A DNA stretch of 64,000 nt from an uncultured Xanthomonas sp. (GTDB taxonomy: Bacteria; Pseudomonadota; Gammaproteobacteria; Xanthomonadales; Xanthomonadaceae): NCBI GenBank assembly GCA_943912265.1, contig CALTTS010000003.1, positions 124,001 to 188,000 on the forward strand, in the 5' to 3' direction. A program made the translations under genes and the position numbers. Within the stretch, counting starts at the first letter, position 1; every line of letters begins with the position of its first letter. Shown here one piece after another: positions 47,485-55,556 of this stretch. Below the pieces are notes generated by a model. That model searched no databases and was not told the DNA's origin. It saw only the letters and a program-made list of their open reading frames with translations.

Positions 47485-47895
47485 ATGAGCCAGCTAGATT
47501 CTGCAATTCAGCAAGCCATCGCCAGCGTTCCCGAATGCCTCGCCGCCGGCTACGTGGACATCGCCTCGGGCATGTTGTTGGGCGTGAAGACCATCGACTC
47601 GCACCCGCGCGAGGCGCTCGACCTTGTCGCGGCCGCCACTTCGGACCTGTATGAAGGCCCCAACGTATTGATGATCGAAAAACTGTTCCGCCAGGCGCGC
47701 GGCCTGCCGCCGGACTCCGACTCGCACTACTTCCAGGAAATCATCGTCAACAGCGAAAACCTGATCCACGTGTTCATGCGCGGCAAGCTGCACCCGGAAT
47801 ACGTGTTGGTGTTCGTGTGCCGGCGCACCGCCAATCTCGGCATGGCGCTGACCAAGGCGCGCTTGTCGCTGCCCGGAGTCGAAGCGGCGCTCTGA
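47485..47895 (+). CDS. Roadblock/LC7-like protein
   Basis: A 136-residue protein with ribosome site GGAGGA five bases before the ATG. The pattern helix (LDSAIQQAIASVPECL), two strands (AGYVDIASGMLLGVKTID), helix (EALDLVAAATSDLYEG), strands (FQEIIVNSENLIHVFMRG, YVLVFVCRR) and last helix (LGMALTKARLSL) fits the roadblock/MglB fold. Such proteins regulate small GTPases or act as scaffolds. No GTPase gene is next to it; the ABC ATPase/phosphatase unit upstream may be its partner. The family call is by secondary-structure pattern and moderately certain. Confidence 0.65.
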   Translation: MSQLDSAIQQAIASVPECLAAGYVDIASGMLLGVKTIDSHPREALDLVAAATSDLYEGPNVLMIEKLFRQARGLPPDSDSHYFQEIIVNSENLIHVFMRGKLHPEYVLVFVCRRTANLGMALTKARLSLPGVEAAL

Positions 47896-47946
47896 TCGCA
47901 GGACGTTCCACTCTCCCCATCGCCCGGCGGCCACCACTGCCGGGCC

Positions 47947-48291
47947 TCAGGGCAATGGGAACAGCGTCTCGTCCACGAACACCGCCGGCACCTCCCACGG
48001 ATGATGGGGGAACACACCCGATTCCAGCACCCGCCGCAACCGCTCCGGGTCGCGCGGAATGACGAACTCCAGCCGCACCGTCGGCGTGCATTCCAGTTTC
48101 CCGACAACACCTTGCGCGGGCGCCGCCCCCGGCAATGGCCGGAACTGCTCCTCGCCGGTCGCCGACGTCCACATGCCATGTTCGTAACCGCCCATGCGCA
48201 ACGCATCGACTGCCACGATGCCGTCTCTCAATGCCTGCACATGCGCTGGCGGCACGAACACGGTGATGCGATAGACCGGTTGCAGCTGCAT
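47947..48291 (-). CDS. Nif3/YqfO C-terminal-domain-like (PII/CutA fold) protein
   Basis: A 114-residue protein matching the insert domain of YqfO-type Nif3 proteins: YRITVFVPPAHVQALRDGI, DALRMGGYEHGMWTSATGEE, QFRPLPGAAPAQGVVGKLE and VRLEFVIPRDPERLRRVLES with PHHPWEVPAVFV. It stands alone rather than inside a full Nif3. The fold is CutA/PII-like and may bind metal or small molecules. The function is unknown. It follows pdxH on the same strand, 76 bp apart. Confidence 0.8.
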   Translation of the reverse strand: MQLQPVYRITVFVPPAHVQALRDGIVAVDALRMGGYEHGMWTSATGEEQFRPLPGAAPAQGVVGKLECTPTVRLEFVIPRDPERLRRVLESGVFPHHPWEVPAVFVDETLFPLP

Positions 48292-48367
48292 CACGGATGA
48301 AGCATCCGTTCCGGCCATGCTTCCGCGCGCCCGGATTCGGGCCGCTGCGGGAAACCCTTGCCCAAGG

Positions 48368-48967
48368 TCATGGGTACAGCATCCGCTTCGTCCATTCCCC
48401 CGCCTCGCCTCGCCGATACTGCCAGCGTTCGTGCAGGCGGAACTTCGCGCCGTACCAGAACTCAATGGCCACCGGCACCACCCGGTAGCCGGTCCAGCCG
48501 GCCGGGCGTGGCACCGGTTGGCCGTCGAAGCGATTTTCCGCCTCGGCCACCGCCGCATCGAAAGCCTCGCCCGAAGCCAGCGGCTGCGACTGCTGCGAAG
48601 CCCAGGCGCCGATCTGGCTCATCCGCGGGCGGGTGGCGAAATAGGCGTCGGCCTCGGCCTCAGCCACGCGCTGCACCGCGCCCTCGATGCGCACCTGGAT
48701 GCCGGCTTCGCGCAGGCTGCGCCACAGGAACAGCAGCGCCGCATGCGGGTTGGCATCCAGCTCGTGGCCCTTGCGGCTGTCCACATGGGTGTAGAACACG
48801 AAACCGCGTTGATCGAAGGCCTTCAGCAGCACCGCACGCACCGACGGCAGGCCATCGGCGGTGGCCGTCGCCAGACTCATCGCATTGGGTTCGAATTCCG
48901 CGCTGTGCTTCGCTTCGTCGAACAGCCCGGCGAACGTGGACAGCGCCTCGGCGTACAGATCGGTCAT
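48368..48967 (-). CDS. pdxH: Pyridoxamine 5'-phosphate oxidase
   Basis: A 199-residue FMN enzyme making PLP from PNP or PMP. Motifs are NAMSLATATADGLPSVRAVL, KAFDQRGFVFYTHVDSRKG, ALLFLWRSLREAGIQVRIEG, RPRMSQIGAWASQQSQ and the C-terminal EFWYGAKFRLHERWQY and WTKRMLYP. Start ATG 48967 is used; ATG 48979 would add four residues. It is divergent from the glycerate-kinase-like gene. Confidence 0.95.
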   Translation of the reverse strand: MTDLYAEALSTFAGLFDEAKHSAEFEPNAMSLATATADGLPSVRAVLLKAFDQRGFVFYTHVDSRKGHELDANPHAALLFLWRSLREAGIQVRIEGAVQRVAEAEADAYFATRPRMSQIGAWASQQSQPLASGEAFDAAVAEAENRFDGQPVPRPAGWTGYRVVPVAIEFWYGAKFRLHERWQYRRGEAGEWTKRMLYP

Positions 48968-49006
48968 GGACGTGCCCATGCAGACAAGGAAGCTCCATTG
49001 TCCCCT

Positions 49007-49019
49007 TATGCTGTGCGCA
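49007..49019 (+). promoter_or_regulatory. Possible leaderless promoter of the glycerate-kinase-like gene
   Basis: TATGCT at 49007-49012 is followed by six bases and the ATG at 49019. No Shine-Dalgarno is present upstream. Confidence 0.35.
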
Positions 49020-49810
49020 TGCCCAGCTTTCCCGATACCCTCGTCCACGCTGCGCTCTCCGCCGCACGCGCCCTGCCCGCCGCCACGCCGGTGTTCGCGA
49101 TCACCGGCCTGCAGGGCAGCGGCAAGTCCACCCTGGCCGCCCAAGTCGTGGCCGCGGCCGAAGCCGCCGGGCTGCGCGCGGCCACCGTGTCGATCGACGA
49201 TTTCTACCTGACCCGTGCCGAACGCGGACGCCTGGCGCGCGAGGTCGACCCGCTGCTGGCCACCCGCGGCCCGCCCGGCACCCACGACCTGCCGCTGGCG
49301 CTGGCCACGCTCGACGCGCTGCGCGAAGGCCGGCCGACGGCGCTGCCGCGCTTCGACAAGCTCGCCGACGACCGCCTGCCCGCATCGCGCTGGCCGCGCG
49401 TGGCCGGGCGCGCGGACCTGATCGTGTTCGAAGGCTGGTTCCTGAAGACCCCGGCCGAACCGGACGAGGCGCTGGCCGCGCCGCTGAACGCGCTGGAACG
49501 CGACGAGGACGCCGACGGCACGTGGCGGCGCTGGTGCAACGCGGCGCTGGCGCGCGACTACCCGGCACTGTGGCGGCGCATCGACGCGCTGTGGTTCCTG
49601 CGCGGCCCCGGCTTCGAGGTCGTGCCCGAATGGCGCTGGCAGCAGGAACAGGCGCTGCAGGCCGCCGAGCCCGGCCGCGCCGGCATGGCCCGCGCCGAGG
49701 TCGAGCGCTTCGTGCAGTTCTACGAACGGGTCAGCCGCCAGGCCCTGCGTGCCCTGCCGGCCCTGGCCGAGCGCACGCTGCCGCTGGACCGGCAGCGCCG
49801 CGCCGGCTGA
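49019..49810 (+). CDS. D-glycerate 3-kinase-like P-loop kinase
   Basis: A 263-residue kinase of the plant GLYK/yeast Tda10 type. It has P-loop ITGLQGSGKSTLAAQVV, VSIDDFYLTRAERG, LPRFDKLADDRLP (substrate loop), Walker B-like LIVFEGWFLKTPAEP and the C-terminal MARAEVERFVQFYERVSRQ. By family it would phosphorylate D-glycerate, but substrates of bacterial members are poorly tested. No photorespiration or glyoxylate genes are nearby. Confidence 0.83.
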   Translation: MPSFPDTLVHAALSAARALPAATPVFAITGLQGSGKSTLAAQVVAAAEAAGLRAATVSIDDFYLTRAERGRLAREVDPLLATRGPPGTHDLPLALATLDALREGRPTALPRFDKLADDRLPASRWPRVAGRADLIVFEGWFLKTPAEPDEALAAPLNALERDEDADGTWRRWCNAALARDYPALWRRIDALWFLRGPGFEVVPEWRWQQEQALQAAEPGRAGMARAEVERFVQFYERVSRQALRALPALAERTLPLDRQRRAG

Positions 49811-49814
49811 CCGC

Positions 49815-50018
49815 TCACTCGACCACGAAGGTCACCCGCAGGTTGACCCGCCATTCGCGGATGTCGCCGTCCGGGCCGGTGACCACCTTGGTCCCCTTGA
49901 TCCAGGCGCCCTGGATGCCCTTGACCGTGCCGGCGACCTTCTCCAGCCCGGTGCGGACGGCGTCCTCCACGCTGTCCGGCGAGGAGGCGGTGATCTCGAT
50001 GACTTTGGCGACCGACAT
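49815..50018 (-). CDS. Dodecin family flavin-binding protein
   Basis: A 67-residue dodecin with VAKVIEITASSPDSVEDAVR, KVAGTVKGIQGAWIKGTKVV and REWRVNLRVTFVVE. The Trp of GAWIKG lies where flavin stacks in the dodecamer. It stores or buffers FMN or riboflavin. A GGGAG ribosome site precedes ATG 50018; longer open frame upstream is ignored. It lies between the kinase and aroK on the opposite strand. Confidence 0.92.
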   Translation of the reverse strand: MSVAKVIEITASSPDSVEDAVRTGLEKVAGTVKGIQGAWIKGTKVVTGPDGDIREWRVNLRVTFVVE

Positions 50019-50117
50019 GGCATGCTCCCGCAATGCCGGCCGATGCGGCCGGCTTCCACCCGATGCTGCGGCCGCGCAGGTCAAGGCCGCGTCGTCGAAG
50101 TGTTAGCATCCGCGCCC

Positions 50118-50660
50118 ATGAATCCCGCCCCCAATCTGGTGCTGGTCGGCCCGACGGGAGCCGGCAAGACGTCCATCGGCCGGCGCCTGGCAGAACGCTT
50201 CGGCCTGGCCTTCGTCGACGTGGACCACCACGTCGAGCAGGCCGCCGGCAGCAGCATCGCGCGGATGTTCGAGAACCTCGGCGAGGCCGTGTTCCGCGAA
50301 CGCGAGCGCGAGGCGCTGGCCGAGCTGCTGGCCGGCGAGGGCCGGTTGGTCTCGACCGGCGCCGGTGCCGTGCTCGACCCGGCCAACCGCGCCCTGATCC
50401 GCGCCCGCGGCTACGTCGTCCACCTGCACGTCGGCGTGGACGAGCAGCTGCGCCGCCTCGCCCGCGACACCAGCCGGCCGCTGCTGCGCGCCGACGACCG
50501 CACCGCCACGCTGCGCGCGATGGCCGAAGTCCGCACGCCGCTGTACCGGGCGCTGGCCGACCTTTCCCTGGACACCGATTCCCTGACCAGCATCGACGCC
50601 ACCGGCCAGCTCGTGCTGGCGCTGGCGCGCGGCTGGCAGCGTCCCGGAGCCGCCGCATGA
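50118..50660 (+). CDS. aroK: Shikimate kinase
   Basis: A 180-residue kinase for step five of chorismate synthesis. It has P-loop LVGPTGAGKTSIGRRLA, shikimate-contact Asp in FVDVDHHVEQ, FREREREAL, and the lid RDTSRPLLRADD. The glycine motif usually read GGG is GAG (Gly81-Ala82-Gly83), a conservative but uncommon change. TAGCAT lies eight bases before the ATG. It overlaps aroB by ATGA, the standard pair. Confidence 0.94.
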   Translation: MNPAPNLVLVGPTGAGKTSIGRRLAERFGLAFVDVDHHVEQAAGSSIARMFENLGEAVFREREREALAELLAGEGRLVSTGAGAVLDPANRALIRARGYVVHLHVGVDEQLRRLARDTSRPLLRADDRTATLRAMAEVRTPLYRALADLSLDTDSLTSIDATGQLVLALARGWQRPGAAA

Positions 50661-51778
50661 GCATCGACACCGCCCTTCCGCCCCGCCTCGTCGACGTCGC
50701 CGGCCAGGTGCCGTACCGGATCGCCATCGGCCCCGGCCTGCTGGCCGACGGTGCCGCGCTGGCCGCGCACGTGCGCGGCCGCCATGTCCTGATCGTCAGC
50801 GACGACCACGTGGCGCCGCTGTACCTGGACGGCGTGCGCGCCGCCCTGCGCGCCGCGCGCCCGCAACTGCAGCTGGCCACGCACGTGCTGCCGGCCGGGG
50901 AAACCGCCAAGACGCTGGACAACTTCGCCGCCGTCATCGCCGCGCTGGCCGGGCTGGGCGCCACCCGCGACGCCTGCGTGTTCGCGCTCGGCGGCGGCGT
51001 GGTCGGCGACCTGGCCGGCTTCGCCGCGGCGTGCTGGATGCGCGGCGTGGACTGCGTGCAGCTGCCGACCACGCTGCTGGCGATGGTCGATTCCTCGGTC
51101 GGCGGCAAGACCGCGGTGGACATCCCGCAGGGCAAGAACCTGGTCGGCGCCTTCCACCCGCCGCGCGCGGTGGTCGCCGACACCGCCGTGCTGCGCACCC
51201 TGCCGCCGCGCGAACTGCGCGCCGGGCTGGCCGAGGTGGTCAAGTACGGCGCGCTCGGCGACCCGCTGTTCCTGGAATGGCTCGGCGCCGAGCGCGAGGC
51301 GCTGCTGGCCGGCGACGATGCCGCGCTGGCCCAGGCCATCGCCCGCAGCTGCGAGCACAAGGCCGAGATCGTCGCCCGCGACCCGCTGGAGAAGGGCGAG
51401 CGCGCGCTGCTCAACCTCGGCCATACCTTCGGCCACGCCATCGAGGCCGAACAGGGCTACGGCGGCGCCAGCGAGGCCAACCTCGTCCACGGCGAAGCGG
51501 TGGCGGTGGGCATGGTGCTGGCGGCGCGGCTGTCGGCCCGGCTCGGGCTGGCGCCGGAGGCGGATGCCGCCGCCCTGCGCGCGCTGCTGGCCGGCTTCGG
51601 CCTGCCGGTGGACGTGCCGGCCGGGCTCGCTCCCGAGGCGCTGCTGGCGCGCATGCGCCTGGACAAGAAGAACGTCGCCGGCCGCCTGCGGTTGGTGCTG
51701 TGGCACGGCATCGGCCGCGCCTTCGTCGCCCCGGACGTGGACGAGGCTGCGGTACTCCAACTGCTGCACTCTGGTTGA
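50657..51778 (+). CDS. aroB: 3-dehydroquinate synthase
   Basis: A 373-residue NAD- and zinc-dependent enzyme for step two of the shikimate pathway. Motifs are LPAGETAKTLDNF, FALGGGVVGDLAGFAAA, QLPTTLLAMVDSSVGGKTAV, GKNLVGAFHPP, AEVVKYGALGD, and zinc ligands in LNLGHTFGHAIEAE and LVHGEAVAVGM. It is translationally coupled to aroK. Confidence 0.96.
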   Translation: MSIDTALPPRLVDVAGQVPYRIAIGPGLLADGAALAAHVRGRHVLIVSDDHVAPLYLDGVRAALRAARPQLQLATHVLPAGETAKTLDNFAAVIAALAGLGATRDACVFALGGGVVGDLAGFAAACWMRGVDCVQLPTTLLAMVDSSVGGKTAVDIPQGKNLVGAFHPPRAVVADTAVLRTLPPRELRAGLAEVVKYGALGDPLFLEWLGAEREALLAGDDAALAQAIARSCEHKAEIVARDPLEKGERALLNLGHTFGHAIEAEQGYGGASEANLVHGEAVAVGMVLAARLSARLGLAPEADAAALRALLAGFGLPVDVPAGLAPEALLARMRLDKKNVAGRLRLVLWHGIGRAFVAPDVDEAAVLQLLHSG

Positions 51779-51808
51779 TACAGTCTGGCCGACTCCCGCC
51801 GGAAACCA

Positions 51809-52672
51809 GTGCCGATGCCCGACAACCTGCGCCGCCCGTGGTGGCCGACACTGTGGCTGGCGTGCTGCGCCTCGGCGCACGCGACCTTGCCGGCCGACGA
51901 TGACCAAGCCGCCGCCGTGACTGCCGCGAAAGCCTTGCTGACGCCCGAGCAACACGCACGCATCCAGTCCGTCGAACTGAAATACCGGATGCGCATGCCG
52001 CCTGACATGCCGCCGCCGTTGATGGATCCGTGCCAAATCTACGGGGATGGCGGCACGCAACCGTGCACCATCGATTACATCGAGATCGGACTGGAGGCGC
52101 CCGCGCCCCGCCCCGGCGTGTGCCGGCGCGATTTCATCGCTGTCCGTCCGCAGGCCGCCACGGGACAACGCATCCGGCCCCCGGGAGGCGGCGCACGCCT
52201 CGCGCTCGGCAGCACCTGCGCCACGCTGCCGGCCGCCGCCTTCGCCCGCGTGTCCGGGCCGCACGGGCAGGACCGGGACGACGAAGACGACATCGCGGCG
52301 GCGACCGACCTGCTGTCCTGGTTGCAACGGCAGCAGGCAGCCATCCGAGACGGCCTGCACACCGGTAATCCCGGCACCACGCCGGGCCTTTTCATCGAGC
52401 ATTGCACCACCGAGGTCGCCTTCGACCGCGACCACGAGGGCTGCGATGGCGGCCCCCTGGCCAGCTTCGCGCGGCTGCCTCTGGACCGCATCCGTTTCGT
52501 TTCCCGCGACGACGCTGCCGAAAACGCACGCCGCTGGACGGGCGATGCGCACTGGTCGCTGAGCCTGCAACCAGACGGCCCCGGTTATCCGCTCTGGGAT
52601 GTGTCGATCGACCGCAACGACACGGCATCCAGCCTGATCCGCCTCGTCAGACGCCTGCCTGCCCCGGCCTGA
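51809..52672 (+). CDS. Secreted protein of unknown function
   Basis: A 287-residue protein with an N-terminal export signal (WWPTLWLACCASAHA). It is rich in Pro and Asp and has several Cys (MDPCQIYGDGGTQPCTID, CRRDF, GSTCATLP, EHCTTEVAFDRDHEGCDGG), suggesting disulfide bonds outside the cytoplasm. I recognise no family. The start may be GTG 51809 or ATG 51815. It follows aroB by 30 bp but looks functionally unrelated, and its codon use is slightly less GC-biased. Confidence 0.7.
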   Translation: MPMPDNLRRPWWPTLWLACCASAHATLPADDDQAAAVTAAKALLTPEQHARIQSVELKYRMRMPPDMPPPLMDPCQIYGDGGTQPCTIDYIEIGLEAPAPRPGVCRRDFIAVRPQAATGQRIRPPGGGARLALGSTCATLPAAAFARVSGPHGQDRDDEDDIAAATDLLSWLQRQQAAIRDGLHTGNPGTTPGLFIEHCTTEVAFDRDHEGCDGGPLASFARLPLDRIRFVSRDDAAENARRWTGDAHWSLSLQPDGPGYPLWDVSIDRNDTASSLIRLVRRLPAPA

Positions 52673-52716
52673 ACGCGAAGCGCGCGATGCGCGGCCGTCC
52701 GACACTGTCCTGCCGC

Positions 52717-52729
52717 TACAATTGCGCGA
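52717..52729 (+). promoter_or_regulatory. Possible leaderless promoter of the WGR gene
   Basis: TACAAT at 52717-52722 is followed by six bases and the ATG at 52729. No ribosome binding site is present. Confidence 0.4.
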
Positions 52730-52965
52730 TGCAAATCCTTCTCCAGCAGACGCCGCCGGACGGCGGCGCGCCCCGCTACATGCAACTGACCCTGCAGGCC
52801 GACCTGTTCGGCGGCTGGGAGCTGGTGCGCGAATCCGGCCAGATCGGCGGCCGCAAGCAGCTCAAGCGCGACCAGTTCATGCAGCAGAGCGAGGCCGTGG
52901 CCGCGTTCGAGAAGACCCGCGACAGCCAGCTGCGGCGCGGTTTCGAGCAAGTGCTGCGGATCTGA
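52729..52965 (+). CDS. WGR domain-containing protein
   Basis: A 78-residue protein that is essentially one WGR domain: RYMQLTLQADLFGGWELVRE, IGGRKQLKRDQFMQQSEAV and AFEKTRDSQLRRGF. WGR domains occur in PARPs and in small bacterial proteins and may bind nucleic acid. No partner domain is present. It precedes hemE by 28 bp. Confidence 0.85.
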   Translation: MQILLQQTPPDGGAPRYMQLTLQADLFGGWELVRESGQIGGRKQLKRDQFMQQSEAVAAFEKTRDSQLRRGFEQVLRI

Positions 52966-52993
52966 CGCCCGCCCCTTTCGCAAGGACCTTCGC

Positions 52994-54088
52994 GTGACCG
53001 ACGCCCCCACTCCCGCCCTCCCCGCCAACGACCGCCTGCTGCGCGCGCTGCGCCGCCAGCCGGTGGACCGCACGCCCGTCTGGCTGATGCGCCAGGCCGG
53101 CCGCTACCTGCCCGAATATCGCGCCACCCGCGCCCGCGCCGGCAGTTTCCTGGCGATGGCCAAGACCCCGGAACTGGCCTGCGAGGTGACGCTGCAGCCG
53201 CTGGCGCGCTTCCCGCTCGACGCGGCGATCCTGTTCTCCGACATCCTCACCGTGCCCGACGCGATGGGCCTGGGCCTGCACTTCGTCGAAGGCGAAGGCC
53301 CGAAGTTCGAGCGCCCGGTGCGCAGCGCCGCCGACGTGGCGCGGCTGGCCGTGCCGGACATGGAAACCGGGCTGGGCTACGTGATGGACGCGGTGCGGCT
53401 GATCCGCCGCGAGCTGGCCGGCACCGTGCCGCTGATCGGCTTCGCCGGCAGCCCGTGGACGCTGGCCTGCTACATGGTCGAAGGCGGCGGCAGCGACAAC
53501 TACGCCCGGATCAAGGCGATGGCGCTGGACGCACCGGCGCTGCTGCACCGGCTGCTGGCGGTGACCACCGACGCGGTGATCGCCTACCTGTCCGCGCAGC
53601 GCGCGGCCGGCGCGCAGGCGCTGCAGGTGTTCGACACCTGGGGCGGCGTGCTCGGCCCGGCGATGTACCGCGAGTTCTCGCTGCCCTATCTGCTGCGCAT
53701 CGCGCGCGGGCTGGAGCGCGGCGAAGGCGACGCGCGCACGCCGCTGATCCTGTTCGGCAAGGGCAACGGCCCGTACCTGGAGGAACTGGCCGCCAGCGGC
53801 GCCGATGCGCTGGGCGTGGACTGGACGACGGGCCTGGACGAGGCCGCGCGCCGCGTCGCCGGCAGGGTGGCGCTGCAGGGCAACCTCGACCCGGCCACGC
53901 TGTACGCCTCGCCCGGCGCCATCGCCCGCCAGGCCGCCGCCGTGCTCGACGCCTACGCCGCCGGCAACGGCGGTTCGCGCGAGGGCCACGTGTTCAACCT
54001 CGGCCACGGCCTGGCGCCGGACATGGACCCGGCGCATGTCGCCGCGCTGGTCGAGGCGGTGCACCGGCACAGCGCACGGGCGGCATGA
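52994..54088 (+). CDS. hemE: Uroporphyrinogen decarboxylase
   Basis: A 364-residue enzyme converting uroporphyrinogen III to coproporphyrinogen III in heme synthesis. It has TPVWLMRQAGRYLPEYRA, AAILFSDILTVPDAMGLGL with the catalytic Asp, GFAGSPWTLACYMVEGG, FDTWGGVLGP and the C-terminal HVFNLGHGLAPDMDP. GTG 52994 follows AAGGA. It overlaps the MFS gene by ATGA, which may couple an export pump to heme synthesis, though that link is speculative. Confidence 0.96.
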   Translation: MTDAPTPALPANDRLLRALRRQPVDRTPVWLMRQAGRYLPEYRATRARAGSFLAMAKTPELACEVTLQPLARFPLDAAILFSDILTVPDAMGLGLHFVEGEGPKFERPVRSAADVARLAVPDMETGLGYVMDAVRLIRRELAGTVPLIGFAGSPWTLACYMVEGGGSDNYARIKAMALDAPALLHRLLAVTTDAVIAYLSAQRAAGAQALQVFDTWGGVLGPAMYREFSLPYLLRIARGLERGEGDARTPLILFGKGNGPYLEELAASGADALGVDWTTGLDEAARRVAGRVALQGNLDPATLYASPGAIARQAAAVLDAYAAGNGGSREGHVFNLGHGLAPDMDPAHVAALVEAVHRHSARAA

Positions 54089-55494
54089 CCGCGACGGCGT
54101 CCCACCCGGCGGCCCTGCGGCCGCTGCTGTGGCTGGTGGCCGCGGGCATCTTCATGCAGATGCTCGACACCACCATCGTCAACACCGCGCTGCCGGCGAT
54201 GGCGCGCAACCTCGGCGAAAGCCCGCTGCAGATGCAGTCGGTGGTGATGAGCTACGCGCTGACCGCCGCGGTGTTCATCCCGGCCTCGGGCTGGGTGGCC
54301 GACCGCTTCGGCACGCGCAAGGTATTCCTCGGCGCGGTGATCACGTTCACGCTCGGCTCGCTGCTGTGCGCGCTGGCGCCGACGCTGCCGCTGCTGGTGG
54401 CCGCGCGCATCGTGCAGGGCATGGGCGGGGCGATGCTGCTGCCGGTCGGGCGGCTGGCGGTGCTGCGCTCGGTCTCGCGCGAGCAGTACCTGGGCGCGAT
54501 CAGCTTCATCGCGATCCCGGCGATGATCGGCCCGCTGCTCGGCCCCACCCTCGGCGGCTGGCTGGTGCGGGTGGCGAGCTGGCACTGGATCTTCCTGATC
54601 AACCTGCCGATCGGCGCGCTGGCGCTGCTGGCGGCGCTGCGGATCATGCCCGACCATCGGGCCAGTGAACGCACCCGCTTCGACCTGTTCGGCTACCTGC
54701 TGCTGGCCGCCGGCATGGTGCTGCTGTCGCTGGCGCTGGACGGGGTGGCCGACCGCGCCGCCGGGCACGTGCTGGTGCTGCTGCTCGGCGTGTTCGGGCT
54801 GGCCGCGCTGGCCGGCTACTGGCTGCACGCCGCGCGGGTGCCGCAGCCGCTGTTCCCGCTGGACCTGTTCGCCATCGCCGCCTACCGGATCGGCCTGATC
54901 GGCAACCTGTTCGCGCGCATCGGCAGCGGCGCTATGCCGTTCCTGATCCCGCTGCTGCTGCAGGTGGGCCTGGGCCTGGACGCGATGCGCGCGGGCATGA
55001 TGATGATCCCGGTGGCGCTGGCCGGCATGGCCTCCAAGCGCGCGGCCGTGGCCCTGGTGGACCGGCTGGGCTACCGCCGCGTGCTGATGGTCAACACCGT
55101 GCTGGTGGGGCTGATGATGGCCGGCTTCGCGCTGATCGGCGCGGGCCAGCCGCTGTGGCTGCGCATCGTGCAGTTCGCCGCGTTCGGCGCGGTCAACTCG
55201 CTGCAGTTCACGGTGATGAACACGGTGACCCTGCGCGACCTCGACGGCGAGCATGCCAGCGCCGGCAACAGCCTGCTGTCGATGGTGATGATGCTGGCCA
55301 CCGGCTTCGGCGTGGCCGTGGCCGGCAGCCTGCTGGCGGCGTTCAACGAACACCTCACGATGCACGGCGCGATGGCCGCGCTGCGCGCCACGTTCGCGTG
55401 CATGGGCGCGGTGACGCTGGCCTCGACGCTGATCTTCTGGCAGCTGGTCGAACCGCCGCGCCGCTACGGCAAGGTCGACATGCCGGCCGAGTGA
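54085..55494 (+). CDS. DHA2-type MFS transporter (drug efflux)
   Basis: A 469-residue major facilitator with about 14 helices. DHA2 family motifs are present: LDTTIVNTALPAMARNLG (motif D1), SGWVADRFGTRKVFLGAV (motif A), ARIVQGMGGAMLLPVGRLAV (motif B), and GPLLGPTLGGWLVRVASWHW (motif C). It resembles EmrB/MdtD pumps. No EmrA-type adaptor is adjacent, so it may act alone like MdtD. It is translationally coupled to hemE. Confidence 0.92.
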   Translation: MTATASHPAALRPLLWLVAAGIFMQMLDTTIVNTALPAMARNLGESPLQMQSVVMSYALTAAVFIPASGWVADRFGTRKVFLGAVITFTLGSLLCALAPTLPLLVAARIVQGMGGAMLLPVGRLAVLRSVSREQYLGAISFIAIPAMIGPLLGPTLGGWLVRVASWHWIFLINLPIGALALLAALRIMPDHRASERTRFDLFGYLLLAAGMVLLSLALDGVADRAAGHVLVLLLGVFGLAALAGYWLHAARVPQPLFPLDLFAIAAYRIGLIGNLFARIGSGAMPFLIPLLLQVGLGLDAMRAGMMMIPVALAGMASKRAAVALVDRLGYRRVLMVNTVLVGLMMAGFALIGAGQPLWLRIVQFAAFGAVNSLQFTVMNTVTLRDLDGEHASAGNSLLSMVMMLATGFGVAVAGSLLAAFNEHLTMHGAMAALRATFACMGAVTLASTLIFWQLVEPPRRYGKVDMPAE

Positions 55495-55556
55495 GCGCGC
55501 GGCCCGGTGGATGATCGCCCGCCGGGCAAGCGGTGACGCTGCGGCCGGCGGCGGTT

